From an uncultured Spartobacteria bacterium (GTDB lineage Bacteria > Verrucomicrobiota > Verrucomicrobiia > Chthoniobacterales > Chthoniobacteraceae), in NCBI GenBank assembly GCA_903916085.1, contig CAIWVL010000096.1:1-38175 (forward strand): DNA of 38,175 nucleotides. Direction: 5' to 3'. The translations under genes and the position numbers were made by a program. This document shows positions 28,036 to 37,805 of this stretch, one piece after another. Positions within the stretch are counted from its first letter, which is position 1. The number at the start of each line of letters is the position of its first letter. A model generated the notes under the pieces. The model ran no database searches, was not told the DNA's origin, and worked only from the letters and a program-made list of their open reading frames with translations.

Positions 28036-28581
28036 TTAAGCGAGTTCGTAACGGGGCAGAGCGACATCCACCTCACAGCTCCATGCGTCAATACCGCCAC
28101 GCAAACTGCGCACATTCTCCATACCGTGCCCGGCAAAATAAGCGGCGGCATCGAGACTACGCACCCCATGATGGCAGACAAAGATGACCTCCTTCTGACG
28201 ATCCCAACCTGGTAACTCGTGCATGAGTTCCTCTGTAAACAAAATAGAGCCCGGAATGTGCACGGCATTAAACTCTTCGCCGGAGCGAATATCGACCATC
28301 ACCGCTTTGCCAGATTGCACAAGATTCTGAGCCTCTTGGGGAGACACTTCCAGGCGGGCATCGGCTTCAAGAGCTTGTCCCAGAAAGCCCACAACATCGG
28401 GAACAGAAAGGCCGCCGTTACGGGCGCAGACTTCGGCGAGGGTTTCCTCGGGGCGAAACCCGCAACTGGAGCAACCGCCGATGTGGTAGCCCCGAAACAG
28501 CGCACGCTGAGCACCCGGGAAAATGGCGAGTAACTCCTGCATCGTGGTATCCGCAGAGATAGAGGACGTATTTTGGGACAT
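28036..28581 (-). CDS. Rhodanese-like domain protein with N-terminal DUF1858-like region (start set to MSQNTSS)
   Basis: 'VMVDIRSGEEFNAVHIPGSIL', 'VIFVCHHGVRSLDAAAYFAGHGMENVRSLRGGIDAWS'; N-term 'FRGYHIGGCSSCGFRPEETLAEVC'. Confidence 0.9.
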   Translation of the reverse strand: MSQNTSSISADTTMQELLAIFPGAQRALFRGYHIGGCSSCGFRPEETLAEVCARNGGLSVPDVVGFLGQALEADARLEVSPQEAQNLVQSGKAVMVDIRSGEEFNAVHIPGSILFTEELMHELPGWDRQKEVIFVCHHGVRSLDAAAYFAGHGMENVRSLRGGIDAWSCEVDVALPRYELA

Positions 28582-28765
28582 AGTCTTGTGAAGATAACCC
28601 CTCAAAGGGCACCTGACAACGCACAGAAAAGGGGGTGAGCGGGCGCGGGTACTTGAGGGGCACCAGATCGCTCGCCTCGGACGGGTGCGGCTAGTGCCAT
28701 GGGAATCAAGGGAAAAGCAAAAGACACAAAGTGCCTCCCACCTCCCATTGCCTCCCATTGAGGCA

Positions 28766-28796
28766 CAAAAAAACGGGGCTCCTTGGAGAGCCCCGT
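28766..28796 (-). terminator. Rho-independent terminator of the HU-like gene
   Basis: Minus strand ACGGGGCTC-TCCAAG-GAGCCCCGT followed by TTTTTTT. Confidence 0.9.
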
Positions 28797-28842
28797 CTAA
28801 AGTCGTTAGCGGAAACGAGTCAAAAATTTAATTGCCCGCGAC

Positions 28843-29268
28843 CTACTTCTTGCCTTTGGCAGGCTTGGCCTTCGCCGCTGGGGCTGGTTTGGCAACTTCC
28901 TTGGCAACTTCCTTGGTCACCTTGGCCACAGCTTTTCCCTTCACCTCCACCTTGCCTTCGGCCTTCTTCATGGCGGCAGAGAGCTTGAGCACGCGCTCAC
29001 GCATGATCTTGCCGGGCTTAAACTTCACAGTCGCCCTTGCAGGGATCGTGAAGGAGCTCTCTGGCTTGTTCGGATTACGCCCCACGCGGGGCTTGGTGAG
29101 GCGCACTTCCAACACCCCAAAGTTACGCAGCTCAACGTTCTCTGAACGCGCCAGTGCGTCAGTGATAGAATCCAGCGTAAGCTGGACAACTTCATGAACT
29201 TGCGCCTGAGGCAAGTGTGTCTTAGTGCTGATCTGAACAACCAGGTCTCTTTTAGTTAATGTCCCCAT
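28843..29268 (-). CDS. HU-family DNA-binding protein with lysine/alanine-rich C-terminal tail
   Basis: 'MGTLTKRDLVVQISTKTHLPQAQVHEVVQLTLDSITDALARSENVELRNFGVLEVR...GRNPNKPE' then '...KEVAKEVAKPAPAAKAKPAKGKK'. Confidence 0.95.
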   Translation of the reverse strand: MGTLTKRDLVVQISTKTHLPQAQVHEVVQLTLDSITDALARSENVELRNFGVLEVRLTKPRVGRNPNKPESSFTIPARATVKFKPGKIMRERVLKLSAAMKKAEGKVEVKGKAVAKVTKEVAKEVAKPAPAAKAKPAKGKK

Positions 29269-29287
29269 AAGATGGTCGGAATTAAGC

Positions 29288-30283
29288 CTATTCGCCTTTT
29301 TCGGGCAAGAGTTGTATGCAAGAAGTTGAAGATAAAATTTCTGAAGCCGTCTTGAAGTGAAGTTTTGCCACCTTACCTAACACGTCTGGCCCATCCCTAA
29401 GCACCAAAGCTTTCCCCTGCGCCTTCACTTGAGCTGAAGCCCCCTTAGGCAAAACCATCCCTAACGCCTGTCCCTCTTTAGCCAACCAGTCGATAAACCG
29501 TACCCTAGCCAAAATGGAGGCCGCCGCCACAGCCGGATCACTTTCAGCCTTAGTTCTTTGGTCCAACTGGATCCCCTGCCCCTTCTCTAACAGAGCGTTC
29601 TGAATCAAACGCGGATTTGCAAACTGATCGCTCAAGGCGCGCGGGCAGTCCGGCTTTAATTCCAATAGATTCTCAATCACCCGCGCATGCCCCCACGCGA
29701 GAAGTCGATTAAGATTACCGAACTTCTTGTACATCTCGTTGTACCGCTCGGGACCGATGAGCACGACACTTTGCACCACTCCAGGCGTGTCTAAAATGAC
29801 CCGAGCGAGCTGTCTAATGCGCGAGTCGCTGCCGATGTTCTTGCTGTCTTGAATCCCGGCAGCCTTCCAGTGCCTGGCCATTTCCGCATCTACATAGGCA
29901 CCCGCGATTACCAACGGCCCAAACAAGTCTCCCTTACCGCTCTCATCGACCCCGAAATGAGGCGTTACTTCCTCCACATCAGGTATTTGCTTCTCAACTA
30001 TCCCATCCTCAAGGACCACCGGTCCACCCAGCACCTCGGGCTCCAAGATGAACTCCACAAACTCATCCACGCCTTTGCCTTGAATCACCACTTTAGGCCC
30101 CTTCTCATACGCCGCAACCGTCAAGCGGTCGCGCTGTGCAAAAAAGTGCATGTACTGACGCGTCGCCATTTCCCACCCGCGCGCTACCAAAATGGTCCTC
30201 AGTTTCAGGAGCTGCTCGAGACTCAACGGACAGGTGTGGATGGTCCGTGGAGCGGGACGTGGAGAGTTTTGAGAAAAAAGCAT
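29288..30283 (-). CDS. rnhC: Ribonuclease HIII (start set to MLFSQNS)
   Basis: 'HFGVDESGKGDLFGPLVIAGAYVD', 'GIQDSKNIGSDSRIRQLA', 'AWGHARVIENLLE'. Confidence 0.93.
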   Translation of the reverse strand: MLFSQNSPRPAPRTIHTCPLSLEQLLKLRTILVARGWEMATRQYMHFFAQRDRLTVAAYEKGPKVVIQGKGVDEFVEFILEPEVLGGPVVLEDGIVEKQIPDVEEVTPHFGVDESGKGDLFGPLVIAGAYVDAEMARHWKAAGIQDSKNIGSDSRIRQLARVILDTPGVVQSVVLIGPERYNEMYKKFGNLNRLLAWGHARVIENLLELKPDCPRALSDQFANPRLIQNALLEKGQGIQLDQRTKAESDPAVAAASILARVRFIDWLAKEGQALGMVLPKGASAQVKAQGKALVLRDGPDVLGKVAKLHFKTASEILSSTSCIQLLPEKGE

Positions 30284-30369
30284 TTGTAAAAGGGCCAGGC
30301 ACTGGCGGAGCGCGCCCCGGAGAACGCGCCAGCCATGCAAACGATGGAGAAACCGACGAGCGGAAGCCC

Positions 30370-31917
30370 CTAGGCCCCGTAGTATTCGCGAATGGCGGTG
30401 ATGAGTCCCGGAATGTCGTACTGCTTCGCCTCAACATCCACGATCAGCCCCAAATCGCGCATCGTCTGAGAGGTCACAGGCCCGATTGAGGCTGTCTTCA
30501 AGCCAGGCGGCAAAGCCAACTTCAGTGCCATGAAATTCTCGACTGTCGAACTACTTGTGAAAGTGATCATGTCAGCGCCATCCGTCTGGAAGCGCGCGAT
30601 ACCGCCACTCACATCCTCAGTTTCGGGCACTGTACGGTAAGCAATCGCCTCGTCCACGATGGCGCCCATCTTGGCCAATTCCTTAGGCAAGACATCCCGG
30701 GCCTGCTCTGCGCGAGCCAGCAAAATGCGCTGGTTCTCCACATCGCCCACCTTGGCTTTGAACTCCTTGATAATGGCCTCTGCAACGAACTCCGAGGGTT
30801 GTAAATCGACCGCTAAATGAAACTCCCGCACACGCTTGGCCGTGGCTGGCCCAATGGCGGCAATACGCACGCCCCCAATCTCGCGAGCGTCGGAGTAGAG
30901 TTTGTAAAACATCTCAAAAAACGCGCTCACGCCATTGGGACTGGTGAACACGAGCCAATCGTAACGGTGCACATCCTGCACAAGTTCAGCAAAGCTCCGC
31001 AAATCGACGGGCGGCTCGATACGGATTGTGGGCAACTCGTACACGTCGCTTCCGAGTTCACGCAAGGCAGCGCTGAGCACCCCTGCCTGCTGGCGGGTCC
31101 GTGTCACCACAATTTTCTTTTTGCTCAAAGGCCGTTTTTCAAACCAGCCCAGTTTGTGGCGTAAAGTCGCCACCTCACCGAATACGGCTACGGCTGGGGC
31201 GCTAAAGCCCACTTCGCGGATGCGCGAAGCGATGTTGCCTAAGGTGCCCTCCAGCGTTTCCTGACGCCCGGTCGTCCCCCAGCGCACGAGCGCTACGGGC
31301 GTTTGCGGGTCCATCCCGTGTTTCTGGAGCTCGTCGGTGATCGGCCCCATACGCTCGATACCCATGAGCATCACTTTTGTGCCGGGCAAGGACGCTATCC
31401 GGGCGTAATCAAGAGCGGTATCCGCCTTCAAGGGGTCTTCGTGGCCCGTAAAAATGGTGACTGACGATGTAAAATCTCGGTGTGTCACGGGAATTCCTGC
31501 GTAAGCGGGAGCGGCGATGGCCGAGGTGACCCCGGGAACAATCTCAAACCTGAGCCCCGCCTCAGCCAAAGCCTCAGCCTCCTCACCTCCGCGCCCAAAC
31601 AAAAACGGATCCCCGCCCTTGAGCCGGAGGACCGTGTGTCCAGCACGCGTTTTTTCCACCAGAAGAGCATTGATGTCTTCCTGGCGCATGGTGTGGTTTC
31701 CGGCTTTTTTACCAGCGTAAATAATCTCTACCCCATCCTTGACCCACTTCAGCATCTCTTGATTGCAAAGGTAGTCGAAAACCACGACCTCAGCTTTTTC
31801 CAGGAGTTCTTTGACCCTCAAAGTCACGAGCCCTAGATCCCCAGGGCCTGCTCCCGCTAGGTAACAGATACCTGGGGAAACTGAACTAGATTGCTTGGAT
31901 TTCACTTTTTTGGTCAT
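30370..31917 (-). CDS. Fused uroporphyrinogen-III C-methyltransferase / uroporphyrinogen-III synthase
   Basis: N-term 'LAGAGPGDLGLVTLRVKELLEKAEVVVFDYL', 'LRLKGGDPFLFGRGGEEAE'; C-term HemD 'WLVFTSPNGVSAFFE', 'ITFTSSSTVENF'. Confidence 0.96.
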   Translation of the reverse strand: MTKKVKSKQSSSVSPGICYLAGAGPGDLGLVTLRVKELLEKAEVVVFDYLCNQEMLKWVKDGVEIIYAGKKAGNHTMRQEDINALLVEKTRAGHTVLRLKGGDPFLFGRGGEEAEALAEAGLRFEIVPGVTSAIAAPAYAGIPVTHRDFTSSVTIFTGHEDPLKADTALDYARIASLPGTKVMLMGIERMGPITDELQKHGMDPQTPVALVRWGTTGRQETLEGTLGNIASRIREVGFSAPAVAVFGEVATLRHKLGWFEKRPLSKKKIVVTRTRQQAGVLSAALRELGSDVYELPTIRIEPPVDLRSFAELVQDVHRYDWLVFTSPNGVSAFFEMFYKLYSDAREIGGVRIAAIGPATAKRVREFHLAVDLQPSEFVAEAIIKEFKAKVGDVENQRILLARAEQARDVLPKELAKMGAIVDEAIAYRTVPETEDVSGGIARFQTDGADMITFTSSSTVENFMALKLALPPGLKTASIGPVTSQTMRDLGLIVDVEAKQYDIPGLITAIREYYGA

Positions 31918-31940
31918 CGAAGGGCGGGGTTGGAAAAATC

Positions 31941-32077
31941 AAAAAAATCGGGGAGAGCGGAATTTGAGAGTAGGGCCTGAGCGACCCAGAAGTGATGCGT
32001 TGGACCGAAGGCAAGTCGGAGAAGGTAACGCATCGAGATGCTCTAGCGTTCCCCCAAAAATACAACGCTCTCCCCGA
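31941..32077 (-). ncRNA. Candidate structured RNA or leader upstream of cobA-hemD fusion
   Basis: 12-bp perfect closing stem TCGGGGAGAGCG (31948-31959)/CGCTCTCCCCGA (32066-32077), inner stem GATGCGTT (31994-32001)/AACGCATC (32027-32034), T7 directly after the stem on the minus strand. Confidence 0.45.
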
Positions 32078-32084
32078 GTTTAGC

Positions 32085-32111
32085 AGGGCCACCCGAGGGT
32101 CGGGTGGCCCT
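32085..32111. terminator. Strong hairpin downstream of SOD gene, terminator or REP-like palindrome
   Basis: AGGGCCACCCGA-GGG-TCGGGTGGCCCT, perfect 12-bp stem with 3-nt loop, no obvious T tract. Confidence 0.6.
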
Positions 32112-32124
32112 ACGTGAGGCTATG

Positions 32125-32748
32125 TTAGTGAGCGGCAAGGAAAAGCTGCTCAGCGGCGTCCCAATTTACGACGTTCCAGAAGGCTTTCATGTAATCTGGA
32201 CGGCGATTTTGATAGTGGAGGTAATAGGCATGTTCCCAGACGTCTAAAGCGAGGACGGGGTTGCCTTCGATTCCAGCCACGGCCTTGCCCATGAGAGGAG
32301 TGTCCTGATTCGCAGTCGAACCGATCTCTAGTTTGCCATGGTTGACAACCAACCACGCCCAGCCGGAGCCGAAGCGGGTGGCACCTGCCGCCTGGAACTT
32401 TTCCTGAAAGGCTTCAAAGCTGCCGAAGGTGGCAGTGATGGCTTCCGCCAGCTTGCCCACAGGTTTTCCACTGGCATGCGGGGTCAAAAGGCTCCAGAAC
32501 AGCGTGTGATTCACGTGCCCGCCGCCGTTGTTGCGAACGGCAGTGCGAATGGCTTCGGGAATAGCCGCCAAATCGTGAATCAAGTCTTCGGCGCTCTTTC
32601 CCACGAGGTCTGGGGCAGATTCCAAAGCCTTGTTTAAGTTGTCCACGTAAGCTTTGTGATGTTTGCCGTGATGGATTTCCATCGTGCGCGCGTCGATGTG
32701 CGGTTCAAGCGCGTCAAGAGCGTAGGGAAGTGCAGGGAGTTGGTGCAT
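32125..32748 (-). CDS. Fe/Mn superoxide dismutase (start set to MHQLPALP)
   Basis: '[36 protein letters not shown]', '[31 protein letters not shown]'. Confidence 0.97.
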   Translation of the reverse strand: MHQLPALPYALDALEPHIDARTMEIHHGKHHKAYVDNLNKALESAPDLVGKSAEDLIHDLAAIPEAIRTAVRNNGGGHVNHTLFWSLLTPHASGKPVGKLAEAITATFGSFEAFQEKFQAAGATRFGSGWAWLVVNHGKLEIGSTANQDTPLMGKAVAGIEGNPVLALDVWEHAYYLHYQNRRPDYMKAFWNVVNWDAAEQLFLAAH

Positions 32749-33003
32749 AGTCGTGCAGGAATCGTTAAGGAATCGTTGTTTGAATTGCCTCGCTAACGTC
32801 CCCCCATCCGATGGGCAGGCAGCAGCAAGGCAACCTTGTTGAAGGTGCGTTAGAGAGGGCCCCTTGGCAAGCACCCCACGCCGGTAGGTTCACCTCAAAT
32901 TCAGCCCGCTTCTCCACGAGCCAAGCGACGCAAGGTTTTCATAACTGAGTCCCAAAAGAAAACGCTGCACAGTTTGCGCACCCCCAATTAGACTAGTCCG
33001 ACC

Positions 33004-33870
33004 ATGATTGTTCCGGGCCTTAAGCACACCCTCTGCGTCCTTCGCGAAGCCCCTCCGGGCCTGTATCTGGATGGCGTGGAGCTCGGCGAAATTCTGCTGC
33101 CTGGCAAATACATTCCAGAGGGCACAGTGCCTGGGGACAGGCTGGAAGTTTTTGTGCACCACGACTCCGAGGATCGCCTTGTTGCGACTACGCAAACGCC
33201 TCATGCTCTGCTGGGGCAAGTGGCCGGGTTCGAAGTGGTGGGCGTGCGCCCTGGTATTGGTGCCTTTTTGGACTGGGGGCTTGACAAAGACCTGCTCTGC
33301 CCTTTGCGCGAACAGACGAAGAACCCGCAGGTGGGCGACTGGGTGGTGGCGATGGTGGTGTTAGACGCAGTTTCAGGACGGCTCATGGCGTCCATGCGTT
33401 TGCAGCGTCACCTCCACAAAAAGCCACCTGAATACACTGAGGCACAGAGTGTGGACCTGGTTATTGTTGAAGAAACCGACCTGGGTTACAAAACCGTCAT
33501 CAACAACGCCCACTGGGGTTTACTCTACAAAAGCGAGACCCCCACGACGCTCGTTCCCGGAGATGAACTGCTCGGGTTCATTCGCACGGTACGTCCGGAT
33601 GGGAAGATTGATGTGGGCCTCGACGCCCCCGGCTACCAACGTGTGGCCCCCTTGGCGGACCAAATCTTGGCCGCAGTGAGGGCATCCGAGGGCGTGCTGG
33701 CGTTTGATGACAAAAGCGATCCCGAGGCGATCCGGGAAAAGTTTGGCGCCAGCAAGAAGGCTTTCAAACAGGCCTTGGGCAAGCTTCTGCGCCAACGCAG
33801 AATCGAGTTTGTCAAGGGCGGCATTAAGCTGACTCCCACGCGGATTCCCGCTTCCGAGACTGCAGGGTAA
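33004..33870 (+). CDS. cvfB: CvfB-family S1-domain RNA-binding protein
   Basis: Tandem S1-like segments 'GVRPGIGAFLDWGLDKDLLCPLREQ', 'ETDLGYKTVINNAHWGLLYKSE', C-terminal winged-helix-like region. Confidence 0.85.
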   Translation: MIVPGLKHTLCVLREAPPGLYLDGVELGEILLPGKYIPEGTVPGDRLEVFVHHDSEDRLVATTQTPHALLGQVAGFEVVGVRPGIGAFLDWGLDKDLLCPLREQTKNPQVGDWVVAMVVLDAVSGRLMASMRLQRHLHKKPPEYTEAQSVDLVIVEETDLGYKTVINNAHWGLLYKSETPTTLVPGDELLGFIRTVRPDGKIDVGLDAPGYQRVAPLADQILAAVRASEGVLAFDDKSDPEAIREKFGASKKAFKQALGKLLRQRRIEFVKGGIKLTPTRIPASETAG

Positions 33871-33997
33871 CGAGGAAGGTCATACCCTGGATCTCTTGTC
33901 CGAAATAGCAGCAGCAGCATCCGTGGTGCTCGACACTGAGACGTCCCCACCCTCGCCCTTGATTCTGCACTCAACCTAACGGAAACTCCGCCCCCGC

Positions 33998-36900
33998 ATG
34001 TACCTTCGTTCCCTGGAATTGTTCGGGTTCAAAAGCTTCGCGCCCAAGACAGTCCTCGAATTTCACCGAGGCGTGACTTGTGTGGTGGGGCCTAATGGCT
34101 GTGGCAAATCCAATGTCCTCGACGCCATCCGGTGGGTACTCGGAGAACAATCGGCCAAGGCCTTGCGTGGGGGCGAAATGGCCGATGTCATTTTTTCAGG
34201 TACAGACTCCCGCTCTGCCCTAGGCATGGCCGAGGTCTCCATGAACTTTTCCGAGTGCGAAAAGGAACTGGGCGTGGACTGGAACGAGGTGACCATCACG
34301 CGGCGCGTTTTCAGGGACGGATCCTCGGAATATTTGCTCAACAAAACGCCTTGTCGACTCAAGGACATCCACGGTTTGTTCATGGACACGGGAATCGGGC
34401 GCTCAGCCTACTCGATCATGGAGCAGGGAAAGATCGACCAGATCCTTTCCTCGCGGCCGGAGGACAGACGCGCCATTTTCGAAGAAGCAGCCGGTATTAC
34501 CCGCTTTAAGAGTCAGCGGAAAGAGGCGCTCCGCAAGTTGGAAGCGACTGAGGCAAATCTGATCCGCCTTGATGACATTATTAAGGAAGTCAATCGGCAG
34601 ATCGCTTCCATGCAACGACAAGCGGCTAAGGCGCGCCGTTATCAGACGCTTTTAGCGGAATTGCGTACGTTTGAAACGCACTCGGCGCGGCGCCAGTGGG
34701 AATACATTGAAGACCAGCGTCAGAGCGGCAATGCGGAGCTGGGGGGATTGCGTGCGCGCCAGTCGGAGTTGGAGGAGGACATTGAGTCTGGCGAATCCGA
34801 GTTAGCGGCGCGGCGCGCTGGTTTGTCGGCGATGGAGCAGCAGTTGGAAGTGGCACGCAAGAATGCGTCGGAGCTGCGTTCGCTGATTTCAAATCACGAA
34901 AACCGGATCGTCTTCAACGCCGAGAAAGAGTTAGAGTATCAAGGTCTGATTTCGCGTTATCAGTCGGAAATGGCTGGCGCACGCGAGCGCCTACACGCGG
35001 CAGAAGCGGCTCTGAGCGAGGCAGATTTGGAGTTAAGCGAGATCGGGGCGTTATTAAACGCCGAACAGGAGCGCATGAGGACAGTGCAATCCGTGGCCTC
35101 GGCGGTGGCTGGCGAACGCCTGGAGGCGGAGCGCGGTTTGCAATCCGTGGTGCAGGAGGTGCAGCGCGAAGAACACCGGGTGTCCGGGTTGCGTGGACAG
35201 CTCTCCAGCATGACGCAGCAACGCGACGGCATGGAGGCGCGCCTTTCCGTGTTGGACTCTGAAACGGAACAGTTGCGCGGTGCGGCACAGGAACTGGAAG
35301 CTCTTTTGACGCAAGTGCGCCAGGATTTTGACGAGGCGCAGCAAGCCGTGGAGGCAAGCGTGGCCCGTGTGAGCGAATGGGAGGGGCACTTGCGCGTGGG
35401 ACAGATGGGACTGTCCACTGCCGAAGGCGAACTGAGGCAGGTGCAGCGTGCTTTTTCAGAAAAAGAAGGGCGTTTGGAAGTTCTCCAAGGGTTACTCGAA
35501 CGCGGAGAGGGCTTTTCAGCCGGTACGCAGACCGTTCTCAAGGGGTTGGACAATCCAGATTTTTTCCTGCCTGCAATCCAGGGCGCCTTGGCGGAATTCA
35601 TTGAAGTGGAACCCGAGTATGTGGCGGCTGCGGAGGCTGTTCTGGGGGCAAATCTGCAAGCCGTTGTGATGAAAGACGCGACGGTGGCAGAGCACATCGT
35701 CAAAACACTGAGAGCACACAAGGGCGGTCGAGCCGTTTTGGCACTCCAAGAACTGGACGCAGCCTTTGAGCACGTTCAAAACGACGCACTCAAGCTCCCG
35801 GAAGGTGCTCTATGCTGGCTGATTCACAAAATCAAACCACAGCCTGAGGCCCAACGTCTCATCGAACGACTCATCAACTTTGCCGTGGTTGTCCCCGATG
35901 TGGAGACTGCCTTGAAGCTGTTCCCCATGCGGGGCTGGACCTTGGTCACCCTTCAAGGCGAAGTGCTCTCAGGCGATGGGATGCTCCACGCCGGTGCGGA
36001 TCATGGCGCGGGTGCGGCATCCGTCTTGGAGCGCCGAAACCAGGTGCATGCCCTCGGTGCAGAACTCGTCGTGTTACGCGCACAACTGGACGCTCAACAG
36101 CAACGGCGCGACGCTTTGGCCAGTGAACTGGATGGATTTTCAGCAACCCTAGCCGAGGCACGCGAGCAAAAGCACGCTGCGGCGCTTCTCGTTTCAGGGC
36201 TGAAAACGCAGGTGTCCCAAATGGAGCGCCAGCTGAGTGAGACCCAGCGTAAACAACAGTCCATGGAGGGCGAACAGGCTGGAGCGCAGAGTCGTTTTTC
36301 AGAGGCGGTACAGCGTTTGGAGGGCTTGGAAGGAGAGGTGGCCAAGGCGCTGGGCCGGATCGACCAACAGCAATCTGTACGGCAGGATTTACAAGGGGGC
36401 ATGGAGGCACTCAGGGCGCGCGAAGCGGAAGCGCAGGCGGAGTTGAACGAGATGAAGGTGCGCGTGGCCACGGAAAAACAACGTCATACCTCGCTGCTTT
36501 CACAGCGCCAACCGATGGAAGGCCGCATTCAGGAATTGAGCGACCTGATCGAAGCGCGGGAGCGGGATGTGGAGGGCTACAGAGTCAAGACGGCTGCGCT
36601 CCAAGCTGAGTCGGAGGACATTGAGTCGAATTTGGAGGGCTTGCGTAGTCGGATTGGAGAGTTTGAGGACGTGTTGAGCGGCCTGCTCTCAGAGCGGGCG
36701 GCGGTGGCTGCCGTGGTGGAAGAAGAAACGGCGCAGGTCCGGGCACGGCGCTCGCAGTTGTCGGGCTTGGTAGAAAAACGGTCGCGACTGGAGGTGCATC
36801 TGAGCCAGTGGGAAATGAAATCGGATCTTGTTGAGGAACACATTCGCAAGCGCTACCAACTAGAGCTGCGCGAGTTTAACAAGGATCTGTACGCGCTCAA

Positions 36901-37804
36901 AGTGGCTTATCGAGACGCGATCAAGCGTCAACGGGGCGGCCCCGTGGAGACTGAGAACGCTGGGGAATCTGCTTCCGAGGCGACCTCTGAAGACGGAGCT
37001 GCGCTTGAGGCGGACGCCTATGACATGGACTGGGCACGCATTGACATTTTAGTGCGCGAAATCGACCAGCGTCTCGATTCCATGGGTCCAGTAAACATGG
37101 AAGCCATTCAGGAGTACGAAGAACTCGAGCAGCGTCACACTTTCCTCCAACAGCAGCACACGGATTTGCTCAATGCGAAGGCAGAACTTTTGGAAGTCAT
37201 CGCCAAGATCAACAACACCACTAGACAGTTGTTTGCTGAAACGTTCGAAAAAATCAGGATCAACTTTCAGGAAATGTTCACCGAACTCTTCGGAGGCGGT
37301 AAAGCGAACCTGATTCTTACGGACCCTAGCGATCCGCTGGAAAGCGGCATTGAAATCATCGCCAAACCGCCCGGCAAACAACTCCAGAGCATCACCCTAC
37401 TCTCGGGTGGTGAAAAGACCATGACGGCCGTGTCCCTGCTCTTCTCCATCTACATGGTAAAACCCAGCCCTTTCTGCGTGCTGGACGAAATGGATGCCCC
37501 TCTGGACGAGTCTAACATCAACCGGTTCATCAAAATCCTCGATCGCTTCGTGGGGCAAAGCCAGTTCGTGGTTATTTCCCACAATAAAAAGACGATCGCC
37601 CGCGCCGATGCTCTGTATGGCGTCACCATGGAAGAGCATGGAGTTTCCCGTTTGGTGGGAGTGAAGTTCACGCGCCGCGACGAGAGCCAAGAGGGAACGG
37701 GTGCCGTAGGTGCAGGCAACCCGGCGCACGTGCCCAGCGTTGCGGAAGCTTTTGGGAAGAGCCCGAATCTCCACAGCGAGCAGAAGTCAGAAGAGTTGGT
37801 GTGA
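33998..37804 (+). CDS. smc: Chromosome segregation protein SMC
   Basis: 'MYLRSLELFGFKSFAPKTVLEFHRGVTCVVGPNGCGKSNVLDAIRWVLGEQSAKALRG', long coiled coils with hinge, 'LLSGGEKTMTAVSLLFSIYMVKPSPFCVLDEMDAPLDESN'. Confidence 0.98.
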   Translation: MYLRSLELFGFKSFAPKTVLEFHRGVTCVVGPNGCGKSNVLDAIRWVLGEQSAKALRGGEMADVIFSGTDSRSALGMAEVSMNFSECEKELGVDWNEVTITRRVFRDGSSEYLLNKTPCRLKDIHGLFMDTGIGRSAYSIMEQGKIDQILSSRPEDRRAIFEEAAGITRFKSQRKEALRKLEATEANLIRLDDIIKEVNRQIASMQRQAAKARRYQTLLAELRTFETHSARRQWEYIEDQRQSGNAELGGLRARQSELEEDIESGESELAARRAGLSAMEQQLEVARKNASELRSLISNHENRIVFNAEKELEYQGLISRYQSEMAGARERLHAAEAALSEADLELSEIGALLNAEQERMRTVQSVASAVAGERLEAERGLQSVVQEVQREEHRVSGLRGQLSSMTQQRDGMEARLSVLDSETEQLRGAAQELEALLTQVRQDFDEAQQAVEASVARVSEWEGHLRVGQMGLSTAEGELRQVQRAFSEKEGRLEVLQGLLERGEGFSAGTQTVLKGLDNPDFFLPAIQGALAEFIEVEPEYVAAAEAVLGANLQAVVMKDATVAEHIVKTLRAHKGGRAVLALQELDAAFEHVQNDALKLPEGALCWLIHKIKPQPEAQRLIERLINFAVVVPDVETALKLFPMRGWTLVTLQGEVLSGDGMLHAGADHGAGAASVLERRNQVHALGAELVVLRAQLDAQQQRRDALASELDGFSATLAEAREQKHAAALLVSGLKTQVSQMERQLSETQRKQQSMEGEQAGAQSRFSEAVQRLEGLEGEVAKALGRIDQQQSVRQDLQGGMEALRAREAEAQAELNEMKVRVATEKQRHTSLLSQRQPMEGRIQELSDLIEARERDVEGYRVKTAALQAESEDIESNLEGLRSRIGEFEDVLSGLLSERAAVAAVVEEETAQVRARRSQLSGLVEKRSRLEVHLSQWEMKSDLVEEHIRKRYQLELREFNKDLYALKVAYRDAIKRQRGGPVETENAGESASEATSEDGAALEADAYDMDWARIDILVREIDQRLDSMGPVNMEAIQEYEELEQRHTFLQQQHTDLLNAKAELLEVIAKINNTTRQLFAETFEKIRINFQEMFTELFGGGKANLILTDPSDPLESGIEIIAKPPGKQLQSITLLSGGEKTMTAVSLLFSIYMVKPSPFCVLDEMDAPLDESNINRFIKILDRFVGQSQFVVISHNKKTIARADALYGVTMEEHGVSRLVGVKFTRRDESQEGTGAVGAGNPAHVPSVAEAFGKSPNLHSEQKSEELV

Positions 37805-37805
37805 G

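Noticed and set aside
28741-28760. Tandem CCTCCCATTG x2
   Set aside because: Only two 10-bp units next to a terminator; not enough for a repeat element call.
33871-33974. Possible frameshifted extension of CvfB (LDLLSEIAAAASVVLDTET...)
   Set aside because: Short open stretch in the alternative frame with no slippery site or family support; CvfB already has a plausible C-terminus.
34960-35721. 253-aa minus-strand ORF
   Set aside because: Antisense to SMC coiled coil, Ser/Arg/Ala-rich low-complexity translation typical of shadow ORFs.
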